From the NCBI GenBank assembly GCA_902493085.1, contig CABUOH010000064.1:1-6526 (forward strand): DNA of 6,526 nucleotides, read 5' to 3'. This stretch comes from an uncultured Sutterella sp. (lineage in GTDB: Bacteria; Pseudomonadota; Gammaproteobacteria; Burkholderiales; Burkholderiaceae_F). Under the pieces are notes generated by a model, which was given only the letters and a program-made list of their open reading frames with translations, did not search any database and had not been told where the DNA came from. Position numbers and translations under genes: made by a program. This document shows positions 1 through 6,127 of the stretch, piece by piece. Position 1 is the first letter of the stretch; each line of letters begins with the position of its first letter.

Positions 1-39
1 TACCCGCCCGAGGTTCGGCGTAAAATTTTATGGAACTAG
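1..39 (+). pseudogene. Possible remnant of an IS256-family transposase (C-terminal part)
   Basis: The first plus-strand frame reads YPPEVRRKILWN and then stops at TAG (37-39). IS256/mutator-type transposases carry a conserved segment of the form YPPE(I/V)RR-x-I followed by YTTNAIES. The match holds up to the isoleucine and then fails, and the frame closes at once, as expected of a decayed or frame-shifted copy whose main part lies left of the window. Only twelve residues are visible, so chance is a real alternative. No terminal inverted repeat or target duplication could be identified. Confidence 0.22.
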
Positions 40-140
40 ATTTGCAAAATTTGGGGTTTAGGGCAACATTGCCTGCCAATTCCGTTCGCAGACGATCGCC
101 GAAAATCTCGGAAAGCCGATGGGCGATGGATGTGGTGAAG

Positions 141-188
141 GGGGTGTCTATTGGGGTGCCTATTGGGATGCCAGAAGGGGTGGCTTGT
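141..188. repeat. Four degenerate 12-bp tandem repeats
   Basis: Four consecutive 12-mers share a frame: GGGGTGTCTATT (141-152), GGGGTGCCTATT (153-164), GGGATGCCAGAA (165-176) and GGGGTGGCTTGT (177-188). The first two differ at one base; the last two keep mainly the GGG-TG core. The array lies in the non-coding stretch left of the convergent terminators. No function is assigned. Iterated protein-binding sites, a decayed minisatellite or the edge of a mobile element are all possible. Apart from this array and the neighbouring hairpins I see nothing in bases 40-210. Confidence 0.45.
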
Positions 189-210
189 ATTCGCTCATCC
201 TCGAACGCTC

Positions 211-244
211 AAAGGTCGATGCAGTCGCTGTGTCGGCCTTTTTT
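211..244 (+). terminator. Intrinsic terminator for a plus-strand transcript entering from the left
   Basis: Bases 214-224 pair with 228-238 over 11 positions, including three G-U pairs, around a TCG loop. Six T residues follow directly (239-244). AAA at 211-213 can extend the stem into the T tract. This is the classic rho-independent layout on the plus strand. No plus-strand gene is visible between 40 and 210, so it should serve a gene or RNA that starts left of the window. Confidence 0.7.
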
Positions 245-254
245 GTTCCCGCGG

Positions 255-293
255 CCAAAAGCAGAGGCCGGCGCAAGGAATGACGCCGGCCTC
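255..293 (-). terminator. Intrinsic terminator of the darP-mog/esterase operon
   Basis: A perfect 10-bp GC-rich stem pairs GAGGCCGGCG (264-273) with CGCCGGCCTC (284-293), with a 10-base loop. Read on the minus strand it begins 13 bases beyond the stop codon of the fusion gene and is followed by TGCTTTT (263-257). The U tract is short, but the stem is strong and the position is right. It stands back to back with the plus-strand terminator at 211-244. Confidence 0.72.
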
Positions 294-306
294 GTCTAAT
301 GCGAAG

Positions 307-1665
307 TTAGAGGTGCTGCCGGAAGAACTGCGCGAGCGCTGCGAGCTCATCCCGGCAGATCTCATGATCCATGTCGAACGGCAACCAGTGGAAGGCCGGA
401 TTGAGTTCCTGAATGACCTGAGCGCTTCGTTTGGCGGTCATGGGCGAGATGACGGAGTCAAAGAGGCCGTGGGCCATGAAGACGGGCGTCTTGCGGCCGG
501 CGGGCGTGATTTCCGAAAAGAGCGATCCGGCGAGCGGCAGGTAGCCCGAGAGAGCCACGATGCCGGCAACGGGGTCTTCCTCGCGAAGACCGGCATAAAG
601 CGCAGTCGCGGCGCCTTGAGAGAAACCGCCGAGAAAGATGCGGCTGCGGGGAATGCCCGCCTTTTCGATGTCCTTGATGAGAAGGCTGACGCGTGCAGCT
701 GTTTCACGGATGCCGGCACGGTCTTCATTGTCGTCGATCTTGTCCGAGCGCACGTCGTACCAAGCGCGAAGCGGGTAGCCTGGGTGGGCGGAGATTTCGC
801 GCACGGGGGCGTTGGGCAGGATGAAGCGGCAGACAGGACCGCCGAAATCGAGTATCTCATCCGGGAACGGCGCGAAGTCGTTGTTGTCGACGCCCATGCC
901 GTGTAGCCAGATGACGGCGGCTTCGGGGGCGCTCTGCGCACGCCGCGGGGATACCATCAGAATGTCCTTCGGGTCGAAGGGCGCAACGGCGGGCTCCTTG
1001 GCTTTGGCGGGCTGAGCGGGCTTGACTGCATCGGCGGGCTTTTCCGCTTCAGGCTTGGGCCGCTGGGCGCTCTTGGGGCGGAAGGCCTTGACGACTTCGT
1101 CCCTAGTCTCGACATACGGGCCGCCGATCAGGTCGATGCAGTAGGGCACGGCCGCAAAGATGCCGTTGACAACGGACTTTCCGTCCTTGTCCTTGAGGCC
1201 TTCGAGCGTTTCCGCAATGGCCTTGGGCTGACCGGGAAGATTGATGATGAGCGCTGCGTGATCGGGCGTCTCGCGAAGAACGGCCGTCTGTCTGGAAAGA
1301 ATGGCGGTCGGGACGAAGTGGCCGGAAATCGCGCGCATCTGCTCGCCAAAACCGGGCATCTCCCGCGTGCCCACGGCCAGCGTGGCCTCGGGCGTCACGT
1401 CGCGGCGCGAGGGACCCGTGCCGCCCGTCGTGAGAACGAGGTCGCATCCGATGATGTCGACGAGCTCGCGAAGCGTCTTCTCGATCTCAAAGCGTTCGTC
1501 CGGGATGAGGCGCTTGTGGACGGCCAGGGGATTGACGATGGCCTTCCAGCACCAGGCTTCCAACTCGGGAATGCCGCGGTCGTCATAGACGCCCTTGCTG
1601 GCGCGGTCGGATACGGACACAAGGCCCAGAATCAGTTCGTTTTCACTTTTGCGGGGCGGCTTCAT
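307..1665 (-). CDS. mog: Molybdopterin adenylyltransferase (Mog) fused to an alpha/beta-hydrolase carboxylesterase
   Basis: This 452-residue protein has two complete domains. Residues 8-201 closely resemble E. coli Mog, which adenylylates molybdopterin before molybdenum insertion. Visible motifs are SVSDRAS (17-23), TTGGTGPSRRDVTPE (79-93), MPGFGEQMR (103-111), NLPGQPK (142-148) and AVPYCIDLIGGPYVET (172-187), ending with FRPKSAQR like the end of free Mog. Residues 202-232 form a linker rich in Pro, Ala and Lys. Residues 233-452 are a carboxylesterase/phospholipase-type hydrolase (Abhydrolase_2, YpfH/EstB-like): WLHGMG (253-258), RAWYD (300-304) and the nucleophile motif GFSQG with Ser349. 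The likely triad is completed by Asp403 (GLFDSVI) and His434 (DMDHE). No signal peptide is seen, so it is probably cytoplasmic. The start lies 20 bp after darP and has no clear Shine-Dalgarno sequence, which suggests translational coupling. The Mog assignment is firm. The esterase's substrate is unknown. Confidence 0.93.
   Translation of the reverse strand: MKPPRKSENELILGLVSVSDRASKGVYDDRGIPELEAWCWKAIVNPLAVHKRLIPDERFEIEKTLRELVDIIGCDLVLTTGGTGPSRRDVTPEATLAVGTREMPGFGEQMRAISGHFVPTAILSRQTAVLRETPDHAALIINLPGQPKAIAETLEGLKDKDGKSVVNGIFAAVPYCIDLIGGPYVETRDEVVKAFRPKSAQRPKPEAEKPADAVKPAQPAKAKEPAVAPFDPKDILMVSPRRAQSAPEAAVIWLHGMGVDNNDFAPFPDEILDFGGPVCRFILPNAPVREISAHPGYPLRAWYDVRSDKIDDNEDRAGIRETAARVSLLIKDIEKAGIPRSRIFLGGFSQGAATALYAGLREEDPVAGIVALSGYLPLAGSLFSEITPAGRKTPVFMAHGLFDSVISPMTAKRSAQVIQELNPAFHWLPFDMDHEICRDELAALAQFFRQHL
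955..970 (-). promoter_or_regulatory. Candidate internal ribosome binding site and start codon for a free esterase domain
   Basis: Inside the fusion gene the minus strand reads GAAGGA (970-965), then seven bases, then ATG (957-955), which is Met237. This falls exactly at the end of the linker. Initiation here would give a 216-residue protein, about the usual length of stand-alone Abhydrolase_2 carboxylesterases. The purine-rich run also simply encodes Pro-Lys-Asp, so it may be fortuitous. It is nevertheless a better site than the one at the annotated start. Confidence 0.4.
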
Positions 1666-1685
1666 AAGCGTTTGTCAATGTCGGT

Positions 1686-2246
1686 TTAATCGTCGTTCTC
1701 TTCGTCTTCGGCAAAGAGACTGATCGGCTCTTCGAGCAGATCATGAAGGTAGCGGTAGAGTTCGCGGGCGCTCTTGGGGGGCTTCTGGGCTTCCCGCTCC
1801 TTGCGGGCTGCGCGCACGAGCGTGCGAAGGCGCGGAATGTCGGCTTCGGGATGCTCCCCGATGAACTTGGTGAGCGCTTCATCGCCGGCGATCATCTGGT
1901 CGCGCAGCGTTTCGCAGCGGTGCAAAAGCGCGACGGCGGCGCGGGATTCGCCCGTGACGCGGTCAATCGCTTCACGAACGGCGACGGGATCCATGTTGCG
2001 CATCTTCTTGCCGATGAGCTGGAGCTGGCGGCGCTGTGCGCCAAAACTTCTCATGCGACGGAATTCGAGGATTTCCACGAGCACTTCCTCGGGCAGACCG
2101 ATGCGCTTGAGCTGTTCGTCGCCGAGCTTCGTCATCTCGCGGCCAAGATCCTGAAGCGCATTCTGTTCGCGCTTGAGCTGGGATTTGGAGGGACCGCGGT
2201 AGCCGTTTTCGTCAACGTCGTCTTCGTAGTTTTGTTCCTGGCGCAT
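1686..2246 (-). CDS. darP: Ribosome-associated 50S assembly factor DarP (YjgA, DUF615)
   Basis: The 186-residue protein matches the DarP/YjgA family (E. coli member 183 aa), which binds pre-50S particles and helps late maturation of the large subunit in the cytoplasm. It has an acidic N-terminus (residues 4-14), a PSKSQLKRE segment (19-27), the family core RRQLQLIGKKMR (72-83), LRTLVRAARKERE (140-152) and the conserved KPPKSARELYRYL (155-167), followed by an acidic tail. The ATG at 2246 is preceded by AAGAG seven bases upstream. It is the first gene of a minus-strand operon with the mog fusion, and it diverges from pmbA. A yjgA-pmbA neighbourhood is widely conserved in Beta- and Gammaproteobacteria. 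Confidence 0.95.
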   Translation of the reverse strand: MRQEQNYEDDVDENGYRGPSKSQLKREQNALQDLGREMTKLGDEQLKRIGLPEEVLVEILEFRRMRSFGAQRRQLQLIGKKMRNMDPVAVREAIDRVTGESRAAVALLHRCETLRDQMIAGDEALTKFIGEHPEADIPRLRTLVRAARKEREAQKPPKSARELYRYLHDLLEEPISLFAEDEENDD

Positions 2247-2261
2247 GGCAGAACTCTTGCG

Positions 2262-2289
2262 TTAAAAAAGTCATTAAAACCCTTATGAT
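2262..2289 (+). promoter_or_regulatory. Candidate pmbA promoter in the divergent region
   Basis: TATGAT (2284-2289) matches the -10 consensus at five of six positions. TTAAAA (2262-2267), four of six to the -35 consensus, lies 16 bp upstream. The resulting leader would be close to 100 nt and would include the tandem 13-bp repeat. The same AT-rich patch read on the minus strand offers TATCAT (2289-2284) as a possible -10 for darP, but no good -35 accompanies it. Both assignments come from inspection only. Confidence 0.4.
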
Positions 2290-2337
2290 AGCGGGATCGC
2301 GGGCCGAGCGTTTGCATCGTCTTGATGAGGCCGTTTT

Positions 2338-2363
2338 GTTGTCCGCAGATGTTGTCCGCAGAT
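2338..2363. repeat. Perfect tandem 13-bp direct repeat in the pmbA leader
   Basis: GTTGTCCGCAGAT occurs at 2338-2350 and again, identical and directly adjacent, at 2351-2363. It ends 16 bp before the pmbA Shine-Dalgarno sequence. It may be a paired protein-binding site or a recent slippage duplication. No inverted symmetry within the unit is apparent. Confidence 0.85.
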
Positions 2364-2379
2364 GGATCTGAGGCGCATG

Positions 2380-2385
2380 AAGGAG
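2380..2385 (+). promoter_or_regulatory. Ribosome binding site that selects the pmbA start
   Basis: AAGGAG is followed by three possible in-frame starts: TTG 2387, ATG 2390 and ATG 2393, at 1, 4 and 7 bases. Only the last has normal spacing, so 2393 is preferred. ATG 2390 cannot be excluded and would add one residue. Confidence 0.75.
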
Positions 2386-2392
2386 ATTGATG

Positions 2393-3733
2393 ATGTTCGA
2401 GGTTGGTGAAACGCGCACGCAGGAGCTTGCCCGATGGACGGTCGAGCGCTCGAAGGCGCTCGGTGCGGATTGCGCAAGCGCCGAGGTGAGCTACGACAAG
2501 GGCCTGAGCGTGACGGTTCGCATGGGCGAAGTGGATGCCGTCGAGCATACCGAGGAGCGCGTGCTGACGCTGAGCGTCTGGATCGGCAGGCGAAAGGGCT
2601 GCGCGAGCACGTCGGACTTTTCCGAGCGGTCGATCGAGGCGGCCGTTCGTGCCGCCGTCGACATCGCCCGAGTCGCCGCGGAAGATCCGGCGGCAGGCTT
2701 GCCCGATGTGCGGGACCTGCAGACGAACATGCGTGATTTGTCGCTCCGCCATCCGTTTGCCGGCGGCGTGGAAGAGGCCTTGCGGCTGGCGTCCGCCGTC
2801 GAAGAGGCCGCCTTTGAGGCGGACGAGCGCATCGTCAATTCGGACGGTACGAATTTTTCAACGTCTTCGGGCGAATTCACGCTTGCCAACTCATTGGGCT
2901 TTTGCGCGGGCTACGGCTATTCGCGGCACGACTTGGACGCCGCGCCCATTGCCGAGGACGAGGCCGGCATGCAGCGCGACGGGTGGTGGACGCAGGGCAG
3001 GGCCGTGGAGGATCTGCTCGATCCGGTTTCGCTCGGACGCGCCGCGGCCGAGCGCACGGTGGCACGCCTTGGCGCGAGGCCGATCTCAAGCAGGCGGGCG
3101 CGCGTTCTCTTTGATGCGCCGGTGGCGACGGGGCTTCTCGACATTCTTGAGGAGCTTCTGAGCGGACGCGCCTGGTACAGGCATGCAAGCTGTCTGGAAG
3201 GGAGGCTGGGCGAACGCATTCTTCCCGCACACGTCTGCGTGGAGGAGAATCCCTATCTCGTCAAGGCGCTCGGCTCGGGCGTCTTTGACGACGAGGGGTG
3301 TGCCGGCTCCAGGCGCATGATCGTGTCGGACGGCAGGCTTGAAGGCCTTTTCCTTTCGAGCTACACGGCGAGAAGACTCGGCATGCGGACGACGGGCAAC
3401 TTGGGCGGCGCCTACAATCTGAGGCTTTCGAGCAGTGAAACGCGTCCTGAAGATACGCGCGAGGCAATGCTCGAGCGGCTCGGGACGGGCCTTCTCGTGA
3501 CTGAACTGATCGGGCAGGGGCTCAACGCGGTCTCGGGCGACTATTCGAGAGGTGCTTCCGGCTTTTGGGTTCAAAACGGCCGCATCGTGGCCCCCGTCGA
3601 GGGCGTGACCATCGCCTCAAACATTCTCACGATGATGAAAACGCTGGAGGCGGTCGGCGCAGACGAGTATGACAGCGGCGTTCGTCGTTCGGGGAGCCTG
3701 TTGATTCCGGATCTGATGATCGCGGGCGAGTAG
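2393..3733 (+). CDS. pmbA: PmbA/TldE, subunit of the TldD/TldE metalloprotease
   Basis: The predicted 446-residue protein (E. coli TldE is 450 aa) belongs to the TldD/PmbA family. TldD and TldE form a cytoplasmic peptidase that, in E. coli, matures microcin B17 and degrades the antitoxin CcdA. The zinc site is in TldD, and none is seen here, as expected for TldE. Supporting segments, counted from the ATG at 2393, are VEHTEER (50-56), RIVNSDGTNFSTSSGEF (146-162), LANSLGF (164-170), TGNLGGAYN (334-342) and the near-invariant C-terminal block LLVTELIGQG (367-376) through GDYSRGASGFWVQNG (382-396), ending in GSLLIPDLMIAGE. It diverges from darP. tldD is not in the window and is usually encoded elsewhere. 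With no modified-peptide precursor gene nearby, its substrate here is unknown. Confidence 0.95.
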   Translation: MFEVGETRTQELARWTVERSKALGADCASAEVSYDKGLSVTVRMGEVDAVEHTEERVLTLSVWIGRRKGCASTSDFSERSIEAAVRAAVDIARVAAEDPAAGLPDVRDLQTNMRDLSLRHPFAGGVEEALRLASAVEEAAFEADERIVNSDGTNFSTSSGEFTLANSLGFCAGYGYSRHDLDAAPIAEDEAGMQRDGWWTQGRAVEDLLDPVSLGRAAAERTVARLGARPISSRRARVLFDAPVATGLLDILEELLSGRAWYRHASCLEGRLGERILPAHVCVEENPYLVKALGSGVFDDEGCAGSRRMIVSDGRLEGLFLSSYTARRLGMRTTGNLGGAYNLRLSSSETRPEDTREAMLERLGTGLLVTELIGQGLNAVSGDYSRGASGFWVQNGRIVAPVEGVTIASNILTMMKTLEAVGADEYDSGVRRSGSLLIPDLMIAGE

Positions 3734-3781
3734 GCGTCTTGGAGAGTTTGGACGACGAGTTGCGCCGGGCGCAGGTTTCGG

Positions 3782-3810
3782 AAGACAGACGTCGGCAAAG
3801 CGGGTAGAAT
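3782..3810 (+). promoter_or_regulatory. Candidate queA promoter
   Basis: AAGACA (3782-3787; four of six to the -35 consensus) and TAGAAT (3805-3810; five of six to the -10 consensus) are separated by 17 bp. Transcription would begin near 3817, giving a leader of about 30 nt before the queA ATG. It probably drives queA-tgt. Confidence 0.5.
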
Positions 3811-3819
3811 GCCGCTTTT
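3797..3819 (+). terminator. Possible weak terminator hairpin after pmbA, overlapping the queA promoter
   Basis: AAAGCGG (3797-3803) pairs perfectly with CCGCTTT (3812-3818) around an 8-base loop, with a short T run (3816-3819) then CTC. Only four pairs are G-C, so termination would be inefficient. The queA -10 box lies in the loop, so transcripts starting at queA would not contain the hairpin, whereas pmbA read-through transcripts would. Confidence 0.35.
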
Positions 3820-3846
3820 CTCAAATTCCCACTGGCCTGTCAAGCC

Positions 3847-4893
3847 ATGCAAGAACAGCACTTATCCGATTTCGATTTCGAGCTCCCGCCGGAGCTCATC
3901 GCCCAATATCCCCTTGAAAACCGCACGGCTTCGCGTCTGTTGCACGTCACGAAGGACGTGATCGAGGACGGCACCTTCACGGACATCGAGGGCTTCCTTC
4001 GCGAAGGCGACCTGCTTGTCGCCAACAACACCAAGGTCATCAAGGCGCGCCTTCTGGGCCGCAAGGCCACGGGCGGCAGCGTCGAGGCGCTCATCGAGCG
4101 CGTCACGGGCGAACGCACCGCCATTTCAATGGTTCGAGCGAGCAAGTCTCCTAAGCCCGGCACCGTCCTTTACTTCGAGGGGGACGGCCGCGAGGAGCCC
4201 GTCATGGTGACGGGCCGTCAGGGCCAGTTCTTCGAACTCGAGTTTGAACGTCCCGTTCTCGACGTTCTCGAGGCCTTCGGCCGGGTTCCGCTTCCTCCCT
4301 ACATCACGCATGCCGCTCAGAAGTCCGACGAAAGCCGCTATCAGACGGTGTATGCCCGTCATCCCGGTGCGGTGGCCGCACCGACGGCGGGGCTTCATTT
4401 CACGCAGGATCTGCTCGGCCGCCTTGCCGTCAAGGGCGTGGACGTCGAGTACGTCACGCTTCACGTGGGTGCGGGCACCTTTCAGCCCGTGCGCGTCGAA
4501 AATCTCTCCGAGCACCACATGCATTCGGAGTGGTTCAACATGCCCGATGACGTTGCCGCACGCATCAACGGCGCAAAGGCCGAAGGCCGGCGCGTGATCG
4601 CCGTCGGAACGACGTCGCTTCGCACGATCGAGAGTGCCGCCGATGCCGTCGGACATGTCGCGGCGGGCGCGCGCGACACTTCGCTCTTCATCATGCCCGG
4701 CTATCGATTCCGCATCATTGACGCGCTCATCACGAACTTCCATCTCCCGAAGTCGACGCTCGTCATGCTGGTCTCCGCGCTGGTCGGACGCGAGCGCATT
4801 TTGGAGGCCTATCGTCATGCCGTTGAGGAGAAGTACCGTTTCTTCAGCTACGGCGACGCATGCTTCATCGAAAACGCCCATCTTGCCGGCTGA
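3847..4893 (+). CDS. queA: S-adenosylmethionine:tRNA ribosyltransferase-isomerase QueA
   Basis: The 348-residue enzyme (E. coli 356 aa) transfers and isomerises the ribosyl group of S-adenosylmethionine onto preQ1 at tRNA position 34, forming epoxyqueuosine in the cytoplasm. Family segments in order: FDFELPPELIAQYP (9-22), DLLVANNTKVIKARL (55-69), GRVPLPPYI (145-153), RYQTVYA (164-170), AVAAPTAGLHFT (175-186), VTLHVGAGTFQPVR (203-216), GTTSLRTIES (254-263), TNFHLPKSTLVMLVSA (296-311) and YRFFSYGDA (330-338). The first ATG fits the family N-terminus, but the bases before it (TGGCCTGTCAAGCC) lack a recognisable Shine-Dalgarno sequence, which is unusual next to tgt and yajC. It lies 43 bp before tgt, which acts one step earlier on the same tRNA base. 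Confidence 0.97.
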   Translation: MQEQHLSDFDFELPPELIAQYPLENRTASRLLHVTKDVIEDGTFTDIEGFLREGDLLVANNTKVIKARLLGRKATGGSVEALIERVTGERTAISMVRASKSPKPGTVLYFEGDGREEPVMVTGRQGQFFELEFERPVLDVLEAFGRVPLPPYITHAAQKSDESRYQTVYARHPGAVAAPTAGLHFTQDLLGRLAVKGVDVEYVTLHVGAGTFQPVRVENLSEHHMHSEWFNMPDDVAARINGAKAEGRRVIAVGTTSLRTIESAADAVGHVAAGARDTSLFIMPGYRFRIIDALITNFHLPKSTLVMLVSALVGRERILEAYRHAVEEKYRFFSYGDACFIENAHLAG

Positions 4894-4936
4894 GCCGCAG
4901 GCGGAACTGTATACAAGAGAAGGACGCAAAAGAAAC

Positions 4937-6070
4937 ATGGCTTTTGATTTCAAGGTCAAGGCAACGTGCGGCAGAGCCCGCCGCGGCGAACTGACGCTCA
5001 ATCACGGCGTCGTGCAGACGCCGATCTTCATGCCGGTCGGCACCTACGGCTCCGTGAAGGCGATGGCGCCCTACGAGCTCAAGGAGATCGGTTCCCAGAT
5101 CATTCTCGGCAACACCTTTCACCTGTGGCTCCGTCCCGGACTCGAGGTGATCGGCGCCCACAACGGCCTGCACGACTTCATGCAGTGGGACAAGCCCATT
5201 CTTACCGATTCGGGCGGCTTCCAAGTCTTCAGTCTCGGCGAGCTGAGGAAGATCACCGAGGAAGGCGTGAAGTTCAGCAATCCGATCAACGGCGACAAGC
5301 TCTTCCTTTCGCCCGAAGTGTCGATGAAGATCCAGCGCGTGCTCAATTCCGACGTGGTGATGGTGCTCGACGAATGCACGCCCTACAAGATCGGAGACCG
5401 TCCGGCCACCGAGCTTGAGGCGGCCAAGTCGATGCGCATGAGCCTTCGCTGGGCGAAGCGCTCGCGCGACGAGTTCGACCGGCTTGAGAATCCGAACGCG
5501 CTCTTCGGCATCGTGCAGGGCGGCATGTTCGAGCATTTGAGGGAAGAGTCGCTCGAAGGCCTCAAGGACATCGGCTTTCACGGCTATGCCGTGGGCGGGC
5601 TTTCGGTCGGCGAGCCGAAGGAGGACATGCTCCGCATCATGGATCACATCGTGCACAAGCTCCCAGAGGATCGTCCGCGCTATCTGATGGGCGTCGGCAC
5701 GCCCGAGGATCTCGTGGCGGGCGTCTCCCAGGGCATCGACATGTTCGACTGCGTGATGCCCACGCGCAATGCGCGAAACGGTTGGCTCTTCACGCGCTTT
5801 GGCGACGTGAAGCTCAAGAACAGCCGCTACCGCAACGACATGAAGCCGCTCGATCCGAGCTGCAATTGCTACACGTGCCGAAACTTCACGCGCGCCTATC
5901 TGCATCACCTTCACAAGGTGGGCGAGATTCTGGGGGCGCGGCTCAATACGATCCACAATCTCTCCTTCTATCTGCAGATCATGCAGGAGATGCGCGACGC
6001 GCTCGAGGCCGGCACGTTCGAGGCTTGGAAGAAGCAGTTTGCGGAAGATCGCGCCCGCGGGGTGTCGTAA
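4937..6070 (+). CDS. tgt: tRNA-guanine transglycosylase (Tgt)
   Basis: The 377-residue enzyme (E. coli 375 aa) replaces guanine 34 with preQ1 in tRNA-Asp, -Asn, -His and -Tyr, the entry of the base into queuosine tRNA modification. By alignment to E. coli from memory, the catalytic aspartates are Asp91 (LTDSGGFQVFSL) and the nucleophile Asp271 (IDMFDCVMPTRNARNG). The zinc ligands are Cys309, Cys311, Cys314 and His340 (CNCYTC ... NTIH). All are present. Other family blocks are FMPVGTYGSVK (31-41), ILGNTFHLWLRPG (56-68) and GYAVGGLSVGEP (216-227). The ATG at 4937 was chosen because it matches the family N-terminus. AAGGA lies 12 bases upstream, slightly far. The frame stays open further upstream, but that part overlaps queA and is unrelated to Tgt. 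It is probably co-transcribed with queA. Confidence 0.98.
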   Translation: MAFDFKVKATCGRARRGELTLNHGVVQTPIFMPVGTYGSVKAMAPYELKEIGSQIILGNTFHLWLRPGLEVIGAHNGLHDFMQWDKPILTDSGGFQVFSLGELRKITEEGVKFSNPINGDKLFLSPEVSMKIQRVLNSDVVMVLDECTPYKIGDRPATELEAAKSMRMSLRWAKRSRDEFDRLENPNALFGIVQGGMFEHLREESLEGLKDIGFHGYAVGGLSVGEPKEDMLRIMDHIVHKLPEDRPRYLMGVGTPEDLVAGVSQGIDMFDCVMPTRNARNGWLFTRFGDVKLKNSRYRNDMKPLDPSCNCYTCRNFTRAYLHHLHKVGEILGARLNTIHNLSFYLQIMQEMRDALEAGTFEAWKKQFAEDRARGVS

Positions 6071-6111
6071 ATCCTCACGAGTTTTGTCAGTCTGACGTAA
6101 GGCAAGATCTT

Positions 6112-6117
6112 TATAAT
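6112..6117 (+). promoter_or_regulatory. Consensus -10 element upstream of yajC
   Basis: A perfect TATAAT lies 42 bp after the tgt stop. No convincing -35 sits at 16-18 bp: TTGTCA (6084-6089) matches five of six but is 22 bp away, and CTGACG (6092-6097) is only 14 bp away. A perfect inverted repeat, GTCAG-T-CTGAC (6086-6096), occupies that region and might be an operator or help explain the weak -35. Start near 6124 would give a leader of about 70 nt for yajC and the expected secD-secF. Confidence 0.5.
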
Positions 6118-6127
6118 GTCTCAACTC

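Noticed and set aside
2..208. Minus-strand stop-free stretch of 69 codons reaching the left edge
   Set aside because: It follows a TGA at 211-209 and has no ATG. Its translation resembles nothing I recognise, so there is not enough to call a gene.
30..299. Plus-strand 89-codon frame
   Set aside because: It reads through both terminator hairpins and its Gly-Val-x-Ile pattern is just the 12-bp repeat translated. There is no ribosome binding site and no known domain.
151..906. Plus-strand open frame of 251 codons
   Set aside because: It spans two terminators and then runs antisense to the esterase domain, so it is a shadow frame.
3761..3773. Palindrome TGCGCCGGGCGCA in the pmbA-queA spacer
   Set aside because: It has a five-base stem, a three-base loop and no T tract. 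It is too small to call a terminator or operator in GC-rich DNA.
4634..4936. N-terminal extension of the Tgt frame into queA
   Set aside because: The extension is queA read in another frame. Tgt homologues begin at the residues encoded from 4937.
4126..5001. Minus-strand open frame of 291 codons across queA and the start of tgt
   Set aside because: It is antisense to two well-identified genes and crosses their boundary, with no recognisable domain.
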